Source of the DNA: Clostridiales bacterium
Lineage (GTDB): Bacteria > Bacillota > Sulfobacillia > UBA995
Direction of reading: 5' to 3'
Length of the DNA stretch: 5,742 nucleotides
Assembly: GCA_003517845.1 (NCBI GenBank)
Contig: DOZU01000228.1
Location: 1 to 5,742 of the forward strand
Shown: piece by piece, positions 1 through 5,742 of the stretch
Layout of the letters: each line of letters starts with the position of its first letter
Position numbering within the stretch: the stretch's first letter is position 1
Translations under genes and position numbers: made by a program
The notes under the pieces: model-generated
What the model was told of the DNA's origin: nothing
The model's input: only the letters and a program-made list of their open reading frames with translations
The model's database searches: none

Positions 1-966
1 CTCCGGGTCAACATCGCCGGCCCGGGCCGGCTGGTCGATAGCCGCAACATCACCGGCGTCGCCGGCTGGACGGCCACAAGCCGCATCACGCTGACCGGCG
101 AAGGCTCTCTTCTCACTGCTGTATACTTCACCGTGCCCGCAGCCACCCGCATCACCCTCAACGGCGCACCGGCGACCCTGGCCGACCTGGCCAAGGACGA
201 TGTCGTGTACATCGCCACCCTGGGCGCCGCCACCGTCGATGCGACCCCCACCCTCTCCATCGCAGCCCACCGCATCCGGGTGGTCGGGGCGTTCGTGAGT
301 CAGCGCTTCGTGTGGACGACGGCGTTGGCTGGCCGCGCGTTCATGACCCTCCGGCTGGCCGACGGAACGTTGCGCGAGTTGCGCTGGCATGACGCAGCAC
401 TGGCAGCGGAACCCGCTGCGCCCGCTGCGGGGTCGACCATCACTTACGCGCTGAACGCGGATGGGCATGCCCGGCTGCTGGTCGCGGCCGTACTGGCCAC
501 CAACATCGTGCGCGTGACCAGCGTCGCTACCGTGGGTGGCGCCCCTCCCAGCGTCACCTATGACATGAGGGGCACGGCCGTGACCCATGTGACGTACCTC
601 GGCTTCCCGCACGGGCAGATCGGCAACATTGGCCGCATCACTGTCAATGCCGTCACCAACGAGGTCGATGCCTATGAGCAGCTGTACACCGCAGTTCCCA
701 CCACCAGGCGTGGCCGGGTCTTCTCGGTCGACGCCGCGGGCAACGTGATCGTCGTGCAGGTCTACGACATGACGCAGCTCGTCGAGATATACCACGTGAC
801 CCGCACCGACTTCGTGGCCTATGATCAGGGGGCGCTGTTCGCCATCGGCGCCTTCCGGCCTACGGCCAACTTCGCCATCGGCGACCGGGTCTACTTCGGT
901 GTGGATACTGCTGGTCAGATCCAGGCCATCTTCCGCAAGCGCGATCAGACCACCTGGGCCGACTAG
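1..966 (+). CDS. S-layer-like / cell-surface β-repeat protein, C-terminal part (5' partial)
   Basis: The frame is open from base 1 to the TAG at 964-966, giving 321 residues of a longer protein. The GTG at 133 is therefore probably an internal valine, not the start. The visible part is rich in V, T, A and G and has alternating hydrophobic residues typical of stacked β-strands. It has no cysteine, no membrane segment and no catalytic motif. A loose unit recurs: strands, then a short 'L..(G/K)D.V' turn, then 'G.(V/I)..I'. Examples are TLADLAKDDVVYIA (about residues 59-72) and FAIGDRVYFGVDTAGQIQAI (from residue 291). This pattern is common in the stalk domains of Bacillota S-layer and SLH-anchored proteins. 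No SLH domain is visible; one could lie in the missing N-terminus. The protein probably acts outside the cell as a structural or adhesive component. It could equally be another repetitive exoprotein. That it is coding is nearly certain; the role is inferred. Confidence 0.85.
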   Translation, partial: LRVNIAGPGRLVDSRNITGVAGWTATSRITLTGEGSLLTAVYFTVPAATRITLNGAPATLADLAKDDVVYIATLGAATVDATPTLSIAAHRIRVVGAFVSQRFVWTTALAGRAFMTLRLADGTLRELRWHDAALAAEPAAPAAGSTITYALNADGHARLLVAAVLATNIVRVTSVATVGGAPPSVTYDMRGTAVTHVTYLGFPHGQIGNIGRITVNAVTNEVDAYEQLYTAVPTTRRGRVFSVDAAGNVIVVQVYDMTQLVEIYHVTRTDFVAYDQGALFAIGAFRPTANFAIGDRVYFGVDTAGQIQAIFRKRDQTTWAD

Positions 967-999
967 GGCTCAGGCGGCAGCAAGCGGTAGAGGTCGAGT

Positions 1000-1035
1000 T
1001 AGGGGAGGGGTGCGTGAGCGCCCCTCCCTATTTAT
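1000..1035 (+). terminator. Rho-independent terminator of the surface-protein gene
   Basis: A GC-rich hairpin starts 33 bases after the TAG of the surface-protein gene. The left arm (1000-1013) and right arm (1018-1030) pair over about 12 bp, with one bulged G, one G-U pair and the loop GTGA. The core is AGGGG against CCCCT. A short T-rich tail (TTTAT) follows on the + strand only. The other strand has no T run after the hairpin, so it fits termination of the + gene better than of the convergent gene at 1117-1410. The rest of 967-1116 holds no gene that I can support, apart from the repeat copy at 1039-1069. Confidence 0.7.
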
Positions 1036-1038
1036 GTC

Positions 1039-1069
1039 TCGCAGTAGGAGTGCAGATAGGCGCGATAGC
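1039..1069. repeat. Left copy of imperfect direct repeat flanking the antitoxin-like gene
   Basis: This reads TCGCAG-TAGGAGT, ten less conserved bases, then GCGAT-AGC. The copy at 1436-1468 has the same blocks in the same order and spacing, with one extra base in each conserved block. By eye about 26 of 31 aligned positions match. The copies lie about 400 bp apart on either side of the minus-strand gene, and this one sits just after the terminator of the surface-protein gene. Confidence 0.55.
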
Positions 1070-1116
1070 ATGATTTGAGGACTTTAGCCGCCCCTGGGCA
1101 CCCTGCGCCGTGGCCG

Positions 1117-1410
1117 TCAGCGGGCTATCAGATCGGGTTCCGGTTGCGGCACTTCGCCCAGGAACACCCAGGCCCAAAGGCGGCGGGTTGGCGCGGGCAA
1201 CTCGCGGCATCCCCGGTAATCGGTAAGGAATACCTCCCGCACTTGATCCCACCCGTAGTAGTCAAAAAGCCACTCTACCTGCTCCCAGGTCCCGTAGGCC
1301 AGGGCGGTGCGGATCACCAGCCCGGCCGCGCGATGAGCATCCATGCCCTCAAAATGGTAGTCATTGCACCACATGGGCGCGGTTCGCCCGCCTGCGGCAG
1401 GAGAACTCAC
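1117..1410 (-). CDS. Small DUF6922-like protein, putative orphan antitoxin
   Basis: This encodes up to 97 residues from GTG at 1410; an ATG at 1374 (M13) would give 85. Neither start has a clear Shine-Dalgarno sequence, and the family-like part begins at about M13, so the shorter form is plausible. Recognisable pieces are FEGMDAHRA (20-28), a helix ending LAYGTWEQVEWLFDYYG (37-53), VREVFL (57-62) and a tail with LPAPTRRLWAWVF (71-83). From memory this matches the pattern of DUF6922-type small proteins ('..I...L.YG....W....YG...++.... R.L...T..+W...'). Many of these are encoded just upstream of an AbiEii/AbiGii-family nucleotidyltransferase toxin and are presumed to be its antitoxin. No such toxin follows here: on this strand only about 150 bp separate the stop from the convergent surface-protein gene. 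Tryptophan-rich, non-repetitive composition and the family-like pattern argue that it is real. The family assignment is moderate, and function as an antitoxin is inference. Confidence 0.7.
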   Translation of the reverse strand: MSSPAAGGRTAPMWCNDYHFEGMDAHRAAGLVIRTALAYGTWEQVEWLFDYYGWDQVREVFLTDYRGCRELPAPTRRLWAWVFLGEVPQPEPDLIAR

Positions 1411-1425
1411 CGGATCCGGCGAACC
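1381..1425. promoter_or_regulatory. Inverted repeats over the 5' end of the antitoxin-like gene (possible operator)
   Basis: Perfect 8-bp arms GGTTCGCC (1381-1388) and GGCGAACC (1418-1425) enclose two smaller symmetric elements. These are CCTGC-G-GCAGG (1391-1401) and the 10-bp palindrome CCGGATCCGG (1410-1419). The block covers the GTG start of the minus-strand gene and lies just upstream of its alternative ATG at 1374. Antitoxins often repress their own promoters at such symmetric sites. If this is an operator, it favours the ATG start. In GC-rich DNA, chance symmetry is a fair alternative. Confidence 0.3.
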
Positions 1426-1435
1426 AGCGTCCTTG

Positions 1436-1468
1436 TCGCAGATAGGAGTCCCGATTGTTGCGATTAGC
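1436..1468. repeat. Right copy of imperfect direct repeat flanking the antitoxin-like gene
   Basis: This is the partner of the copy at 1039-1069. It reads TCGCAGATAGGAGT, ten variable bases, then GCGATTAGC. It lies between the divergent antitoxin-like and ligase genes, so it may also form part of their leader or promoter region. Its TAGGAG stands six bases before a TTG at 1455 that is in frame with the ligase gene, an alternative but weaker start for it. Confidence 0.55.
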
Positions 1469-1484
1469 TTGCTCGAAGCCAGCC

Positions 1485-1494
1485 GGGAGGAAGG
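1485..1494 (+). promoter_or_regulatory. Strong ribosome binding site deciding the ligase start
   Basis: GGGAGGAAGG lies 5 bases before the ATG at 1500; its GGAGG core ends 9 bases before it. It is the best Shine-Dalgarno match in the window. It supports the ATG over the in-frame TTG codons at 1455 and 1458, which would add a 15-residue leader. Confidence 0.75.
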
Positions 1495-1499
1495 ACGCT

Positions 1500-3884
1500 A
1501 TGGCTCGGCGACGCGGCGGCAAGACAAAGGCGACTCATCCGGTGCCGGCCAACAGGCCGCGGCCCGTTGTGCCTTGCCCCGGTCAAGGAGGCGCCGCGCC
1601 ACCGTTTTCCCTCCGCCTGCCCTCGCTGACCAGCGTCGTTTTTGCCTGGCCGTGGGCCGCCGCCCTCGTCCTGCTGGCCGTCTCGCCCTATCTCCGGGGA
1701 CTCTACTTTCCGGCGGAGCATCTGAGCGCCGCCATCGTCCTCGCGCTGCTGTTCGGCGTTTGTTGGCTCACCCTGCCCGGACGGCCGGGCTTTCGGGCCG
1801 GCTGGTCGATGCTCGACTGGGCCGTCCTTTCCCTCGCCCTCGCCTACGCGGTCAGCCTGTTCGTGGCCGCCAACCCCCGGGAGGCCGTCGAGGAAGTCCT
1901 GAAGTTCTCAAGCTACTTTGCTCTATATTGGCTGGTATCACGCCTCGCCATTGGCGACCGCAGGCGCGAGGCTTGTATCTCTATCCTCCTGGCCGCCGGG
2001 CTGGGCGTGGCCCTGGTCGGTCTGGGCGCCTTCACCGGGGTGGCGGAGGTCTTAGGCGGTGTTATCGCCGGCCGACTTGCTTCTACCCTCCAGTATCCCA
2101 ACACGACCGCAGCCTACCTGACCGCCTTGCTGGTGCTGCTGCTGGGCCGGTGGGAGCGCCGAGGCGATTCGCCCACGGGATTGCTCTTGGCCGGGGCCGG
2201 CTCCCTGCTGATCGCGGCGCTGGCCCTGACCCTGTCCCGCGGCGGATGGCTCGTGCTACCGCCGGCAGCCGCGGCACTGCTATGGGCCTTGCCTCCTGCC
2301 AGCCGACTGCGGGCCGCCGGTCGCCTGTTGCTCGTACTGGCGGTCGGCATCGCCGCCGCATCGCTCGTCGCCGGCGAAATGCGCGAAGGAAACGCGCTTT
2401 CGGCCTGGTTGTGGCTCGTAGCGGCCGCCCTCTCGGCGATGGCCGTGACCGGCATAGCAGGCCGCCTCCCGGCGGGGCCGCGCCTGCGGGCGAGGCTAGC
2501 CCTTCTTCTGGTGCCAGCCCTGGCGGCCGTGGGTGCCGGCATAGGCCTCTGGCCGCGGTGGCAGCCGTTTCTGGCTCTCGTTACCGCACGCTTCGACGGC
2601 CTGGCTGGCGATGCCAACCTGCTGCAGCGACTGGTGTATAACGCCGACGGGCTTGAGATACTGCTCGGTCGGCCGCTGCTGGGCGCCGGCGGCGGCGGCT
2701 GGCGCGCCCTGTACCACGGCTATCAATCCTACACTTACTTCACCGCTTATGCCCACAACTTCGTACTGGATCACGGGATAGCCACCGGTCTGGTGGGTCT
2801 GGCCGCCCTCGGCTTCCTCGTTGTCACCTTCGCCCGCGCCGCCATCCGGCTCTGCCGGGTCAACCCTGCCGGGCGGGTGCAGGTGGCAGCGCTATTCAGC
2901 GCCTGCGCCACCATCGGCCTGCACAGCCTGGTCGACTTCACCTTGGCCCTGCCGGCCATGGGACTGTTCCTGTTCAGCCTGGTGGGACTGGCCCGGAGTA
3001 TGGAGTTGGAGCAGCCAGCGGGATCTGAGCGACGACCCCGCCATCCCCGAGTCGTAGCCCTCGGGGCGGCCGGCGCGCTGCTCATCGGGGTGACCGCCGC
3101 CTCGCTCCTGCAAGGCTTCTTCTGGGGGCAGCGGGGGATCGACCACCTCAAGGCCGCCCGCATGGAGGAGGCCCGCCATGCCTTCGAGCGGGCGCGGGCC
3201 GCCGATCCCCTTCAGGCTACTTTCGCCCTGGACTTGGCCAACTGCTATGAGACGCTCGGGGCCGAGCGGTCCGATGCCGCGATGATCGCCGAGGCTAAAC
3301 GCCTGCTGCAAACGGGACTTCGACTCGACCGCTATAATCCGTTTTACCACCAGGTTTTTGGCTCCTTCCTCCTCCGGCGGGGCCATCTGGCTGAGGGGAT
3401 GGCCTCGCTGGATCGGGCGGTCGAGCTGTCGCCGGCCATGGCGGCCAGCAGGGGCGCGCTGGCCCGGGCCCAGGTGTTGATGGGGCTTCACGATTCAGGG
3501 CGGGGCGATCGCCCCGCCGGGGTCGAGTGGGCGCAAAAGGCCCTGGAGCAGGTGGCTGCCGCGGAAACCACCCGGGCCCGCATCCCCGGCTTCGTCCCGG
3601 ACGCGGTTCGCCACTGGGACCCATCGGTGTACCTGTCAGCAGGTCAGGCGTACTTGATTATCGGCGACTTCGAGGCTGGTCTCGACTGGCTCGGGCGAGT
3701 ACCGGATGGCTCGGAACATCGGGGTGAGGCGCTGGTCTGGACGGGACTGGCGCGGGCCCTCAGCGGTCTGCCGGGAGCTGAGGAGTACGTCAATGCCGGG
3801 CTGGCCCTTGCCCCCCACTTGGCGCCGGACCTGAATCGATGGCTGGCCGCCCTGCAGGCTGCCGGCAGCCCCGGCAAGCCGTGA
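1500..3884 (+). CDS. O-antigen ligase / Wzy-like polytopic membrane protein with C-terminal TPR region
   Basis: This encodes 794 residues; the ATG is chosen for its strong ribosome binding site. A basic, proline-rich cytoplasmic tail (1-45) is followed by about a dozen membrane segments, the first ones near 46-65, 75-92 and 104-125. Wzy_C/WaaL hallmarks are QYPNTTAAY (198-206), LSRGGW (245-250), the outer loop with RLVYNADG and GRPLLGAGGGGW, then AHN (H419, N420) and HSLVDF (H475, D479). In the usual HNxxLxxxxExxG stretch the Glu position is Ala (A428). A last membrane helix (518-542) leads to a TPR-like region from 546 (about 546-575, 576-612, 613-648, plus a weaker helical pair near 695-730), probably outside the membrane. 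The family joins or polymerises undecaprenyl-linked glycans on the outer membrane face; ligase and Wzy polymerase cannot be told apart by sequence. The TPRs may bind an acceptor or partner. The gene overlaps the dehydratase gene by 4 bp. Family confidence is high; the exact reaction is unknown. Confidence 0.9.
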   Translation: MARRRGGKTKATHPVPANRPRPVVPCPGQGGAAPPFSLRLPSLTSVVFAWPWAAALVLLAVSPYLRGLYFPAEHLSAAIVLALLFGVCWLTLPGRPGFRAGWSMLDWAVLSLALAYAVSLFVAANPREAVEEVLKFSSYFALYWLVSRLAIGDRRREACISILLAAGLGVALVGLGAFTGVAEVLGGVIAGRLASTLQYPNTTAAYLTALLVLLLGRWERRGDSPTGLLLAGAGSLLIAALALTLSRGGWLVLPPAAAALLWALPPASRLRAAGRLLLVLAVGIAAASLVAGEMREGNALSAWLWLVAAALSAMAVTGIAGRLPAGPRLRARLALLLVPALAAVGAGIGLWPRWQPFLALVTARFDGLAGDANLLQRLVYNADGLEILLGRPLLGAGGGGWRALYHGYQSYTYFTAYAHNFVLDHGIATGLVGLAALGFLVVTFARAAIRLCRVNPAGRVQVAALFSACATIGLHSLVDFTLALPAMGLFLFSLVGLARSMELEQPAGSERRPRHPRVVALGAAGALLIGVTAASLLQGFFWGQRGIDHLKAARMEEARHAFERARAADPLQATFALDLANCYETLGAERSDAAMIAEAKRLLQTGLRLDRYNPFYHQVFGSFLLRRGHLAEGMASLDRAVELSPAMAASRGALARAQVLMGLHDSGRGDRPAGVEWAQKALEQVAAAETTRARIPGFVPDAVRHWDPSVYLSAGQAYLIIGDFEAGLDWLGRVPDGSEHRGEALVWTGLARALSGLPGAEEYVNAGLALAPHLAPDLNRWLAALQAAGSPGKP
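3499..3518. repeat. Perfect 20-bp palindrome inside the ligase gene
   Basis: Arms GGCGGGGCGA and TCGCCCCGCC meet with no spacer, and the centre is GCGATCGC. The palindrome lies in the TPR-region coding sequence, where it encodes part of a Gly/Arg/Asp-rich linker (SGRGDRPAG) that interrupts the helical repeats. It may be a protein-binding or methylation-related site, a small inserted palindrome, or chance in GC-rich DNA. Confidence 0.5.
3857..3870 (+). promoter_or_regulatory. Hairpin just before the dehydratase start (coupling element?)
   Basis: GGCTG-CCGG-CAGCC forms a 5-bp stem with a tetraloop ending 10 bases before the GTG at 3881. It occupies the place where a Shine-Dalgarno sequence would be expected, and no clear one exists there. 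Ribosomes finishing the ligase gene would melt it, so it fits translational coupling of the two genes. It is short and could be incidental. Confidence 0.3.
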
Positions 3885-5742
3885 AGGGACCGTCGGCCAC
3901 CCGCTCCGGCCGGGTAATGATGGCGATGGGCGGACGCCTCCGGCGGGCCGTGCGCCTCTCCTCTCTCCTGTTCCTGGCCGATCTCGCGAGCGTCGGGATC
4001 GGCTGGATGTTGGCGCTGTGGATCCGCTTCGAGGGCGCGGTGCCACCGTGGGCCGCGGCCTTGAGTTGGACTCTCATCCTCCCGGTCGTCCTCGTTCACG
4101 CCGTGAGCTATGCGGGCCTCGGTTTCTATCGCCGGCTATGGCAGTACGCCGACGCCCGGGATCTCGTACGCCTGGCGATCGGCCAGGCCGTGGCGACGGT
4201 CGGATCCTGGCTGGGGATCTACCACGGTTACCAGGTGGGCTATCCGAGGAGTGCCGTGGTCTTTAGCGGCTTACTGGCCCTGTTCCTCGTCGGGGGCGTC
4301 CGGGCGCTGGTGAAACTCGCCGCCTCCGGTTCACCCCGGCGTCGAGGGACGATGGGCAGCCGGGTGCTGGTGGTGGGGGCCGGCGAGGCGGGACGCCTGG
4401 TGGCCCGGGAACTCGGCCGCCATCCCGAACTGGGGTCGGCCGCCGTGGGCTTCGCCGACGACGACCCGCGCAAGCAAGGCATGATGGTCGGGGGTCTGCC
4501 GGTGTTGACCGACCGGACGCGGTTCGGCGAGGTGGTTGCGTCCCGGGAGATCGATCAGATCATCATCGCCATCCCGTCCGCCTCCCGTCAGACGATCAGC
4601 GAGTGGGTGAGGCTCAGCATCCGCACTCCCGCCCGGCTGATGATCTTGCCGGGCATGTTCGAGCTGCTCAACTCCCAGGTGGACCTGGCGCGGCTCCGCG
4701 AAGCCCGGGCGGAAGACCTGCTCGGGCGGGATCCGGCCGTCATCAACCTGGACCAGGCTGCCGCGTATCTCCGGGACCGAGTGGTGCTGGTGACCGGGGC
4801 GGGAGGCTCCATAGGTTCGGAGCTATGCCGCCAGATTGGCCGACTGGGACCGCGAAAGCTGGTGCTGCTCGGCAACGAAGAGAATCAATTACACGAGCTG
4901 GTGGCGGACCTGGACCTGGATTGCCCGGACTGCCCCCGGCAGACCGTGCTCGCGGACATCAGGGACCAGGCTCGCATCGGCCGGGTCCTGACCCACCATC
5001 GCCCCCACCTGGTCTTTCATGCCGCCGCCCACAAGCATGTGCCCCTGTTGGAGCTAGACCCCGAGGAGGCGGTGAAGAACAACCTGTTCGGGACCAGGAA
5101 CGTCGCCCTGGCGGCCCTGGCGGCGGGTGTGGCCGACTTCGTATATGTCTCCTCGGACAAGGCGGTACGGCCCACCAGCGTCATGGGGGCGAGCAAGCGG
5201 GTGGGCGAACTGATCATCCAGAGCCTGAACCACGAGGGCAATACCACCTTCGTGGCGGTCCGGTTCGGTAACGTGCTGGGCAGCCGGGGCAGCGTGCTGC
5301 CCACCTTCCAGCGCCAGGTGGCCCGCGGTGGCCCGGTGACGGTGACCGATCCCGAGGCGACTCGTTACTTCATGACCGTGGAGGAGGCCTGCCAGCTCTT
5401 GCTCCAGGCCGCGGCCCTGGGCCGGGCGGGCCAGGTGCTGATCCTGGACATGGGCACCCCGGTCCGCATCTTGGACCTGGCCGAGAACGTCATCCGACTG
5501 GTGGGGAAGCAGCCCCACGTCGATGTGGCCATCCGGTTCGTGGGGCTGCGGCAAGGGGAGAAAGTCCACGAGGAACTGCTGACCGCCGGGGAGGAGGTCG
5601 GCGCTACTTCCCACGACCGCATCTTCGTTGCCCAGCAGGAGGCGCCGCCCTGGGCGGTCCTGGAACGGGAACTCGATCGGATGGAGGAGTACGTCCGGGT
5701 CCATGACGAACCCGCCCTCCGCGAGGCGTTATTCCGTCTAGC
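3881..5742 (+). CDS. Membrane-anchored UDP-sugar 4,6-dehydratase (EpsC/PglF/CapD type), 3' partial
   Basis: The frame is open to the window end: 620 full codons, near the usual 600-650 of the family, so few residues are missing. The GTG at 3881 overlaps the ligase stop (GTGA); ATGs at 3917, 3920 and 3926 are alternatives, none with a clear ribosome binding site. Four membrane helices (about 26-48, 57-77, 96-115, 122-144) carry YRRLWQYA after the second. A first Rossmann domain has GAGEAG (166-171). The catalytic extended-SDR domain has TGAGGSIGSE (305-314), LLGNEEN (329-335), HAAAHKHVPLLE (380-391), SSDKA (424-428), MGASK (435-439) and GEK (559-561). Met435 stands where classical SDRs have the catalytic Tyr, as in WbpM and PglF. 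The likely reaction is UDP-GlcNAc to a UDP-4-keto-6-deoxy sugar, using bound NAD(P), on the cytoplasmic side of the membrane. It would feed bacillosamine-, QuiNAc- or FucNAc-type glycans. The substrate and C5 stereochemistry (retaining or inverting) cannot be read from the sequence. Confidence 0.93.
   Translation, partial: MKGPSATRSGRVMMAMGGRLRRAVRLSSLLFLADLASVGIGWMLALWIRFEGAVPPWAAALSWTLILPVVLVHAVSYAGLGFYRRLWQYADARDLVRLAIGQAVATVGSWLGIYHGYQVGYPRSAVVFSGLLALFLVGGVRALVKLAASGSPRRRGTMGSRVLVVGAGEAGRLVARELGRHPELGSAAVGFADDDPRKQGMMVGGLPVLTDRTRFGEVVASREIDQIIIAIPSASRQTISEWVRLSIRTPARLMILPGMFELLNSQVDLARLREARAEDLLGRDPAVINLDQAAAYLRDRVVLVTGAGGSIGSELCRQIGRLGPRKLVLLGNEENQLHELVADLDLDCPDCPRQTVLADIRDQARIGRVLTHHRPHLVFHAAAHKHVPLLELDPEEAVKNNLFGTRNVALAALAAGVADFVYVSSDKAVRPTSVMGASKRVGELIIQSLNHEGNTTFVAVRFGNVLGSRGSVLPTFQRQVARGGPVTVTDPEATRYFMTVEEACQLLLQAAALGRAGQVLILDMGTPVRILDLAENVIRLVGKQPHVDVAIRFVGLRQGEKVHEELLTAGEEVGATSHDRIFVAQQEAPPWAVLERELDRMEEYVRVHDEPALREALFRL

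Noticed and set aside
16..31. 16-bp perfect palindrome GCCGGCCCGGGCCGGC in the surface-protein gene
   Set aside because: It is made only of G and C in a GC-rich coding region, so chance symmetry is likely.
1028..1252. Minus-strand frame that might hold the start of a toxin downstream of the antitoxin-like gene
   Set aside because: Its Pro/Ala/Thr-rich translation overlaps the antitoxin-like gene and lacks the GG(T/S)xxxL and DxD nucleotidyltransferase motifs. Other frames of 1031-1116 gave nothing toxin-like either.
1075..1467. 130-residue + strand frame opposite the antitoxin-like gene
   Set aside because: It is antisense to a better candidate, with composition rich in P, G, R and H and no family resemblance.
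1431..1470. σ70-like promoter for the ligase gene (TTGTCG and GATTAG)
   Set aside because: The spacing of about 23 bases is too long and the -10 match is poor; no convincing promoter could be assigned.
1364..2641. Long open frame (425 residues) overlapping the ligase gene in another frame
   Set aside because: Its translation is an Arg/Gly/Pro/Ala-rich low-complexity product, typical of an out-of-frame reading of GC-rich coding DNA, and the overlapping frame has clear family motifs.
3497..3514. RGD tripeptide in the TPR-region linker as a possible adhesion motif
   Set aside because: A tripeptide encoded within a palindromic GC-rich stretch carries little information, and nothing else suggests integrin-type binding.
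4603..5271. 222-residue + strand frame inside the dehydratase gene
   Set aside because: It has Gly/Pro/Arg-rich composition and no motifs, while the overlapping frame encodes an unambiguous SDR enzyme.
5054..5704. 216-residue minus-strand frame opposite the dehydratase gene
   Set aside because: It is an antisense shadow of the conserved SDR domain, with no recognisable domain and no ribosome binding site noted.

Overview
The window looks like an accessory cell-surface locus of a GC-rich bacterium. A β-rich, S-layer-like protein sits upstream of an O-antigen-ligase-type membrane protein and an EpsC/PglF/CapD-type nucleotide-sugar dehydratase. The composition, the purine-rich ribosome binding site (GGGAGGAAGG) and the LLGxxEN motif typical of EpsC-like enzymes would suit a high-GC Bacillota (Limnochordia, Symbiobacteriia or Thermaerobacter-like). 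This placement is inference from style, not from a marker gene.

Layout. Positions 1-966 (+) hold the C-terminal part of a β-rich extracellular protein whose 5' end lies outside the window. A hairpin terminator follows at 1000-1035. Positions 1117-1410 (-) hold a small solitary gene resembling DUF6922-type proteins, which are often found as the putative antitoxin partner of AbiEii-type nucleotidyltransferase toxins; no toxin gene is visible next to it. This gene is bracketed by an imperfect direct repeat of about 31-33 bp (1039-1069 and 1436-1468). Positions 1500-3884 (+) encode a 794-residue polytopic O-antigen ligase/polymerase-like protein with a C-terminal TPR region. Positions 3881-5742 (+) encode a membrane-anchored UDP-sugar 4,6-dehydratase whose last codons run off the window. 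It overlaps the ligase stop codon by four bases (GTGA), so the two form a translationally coupled pair.

How the genes may work together. The dehydratase would make a 4-keto-6-deoxy nucleotide sugar in the cytoplasm, the usual first committed step toward bacillosamine-, QuiNAc- or FucNAc-type sugars. The ligase/polymerase would act on a lipid-linked glycan on the outer face of the membrane. The surface protein upstream is a possible but unproven glycan acceptor; it ends in its own terminator and is probably a separate transcription unit.

No complete new defence or mobile system is visible. The feature most worth a second look is the direct repeat flanking the lone antitoxin-like gene, which suggests that the 400-bp module was inserted between the surface-protein gene and the glycan operon, or can be lost from there.
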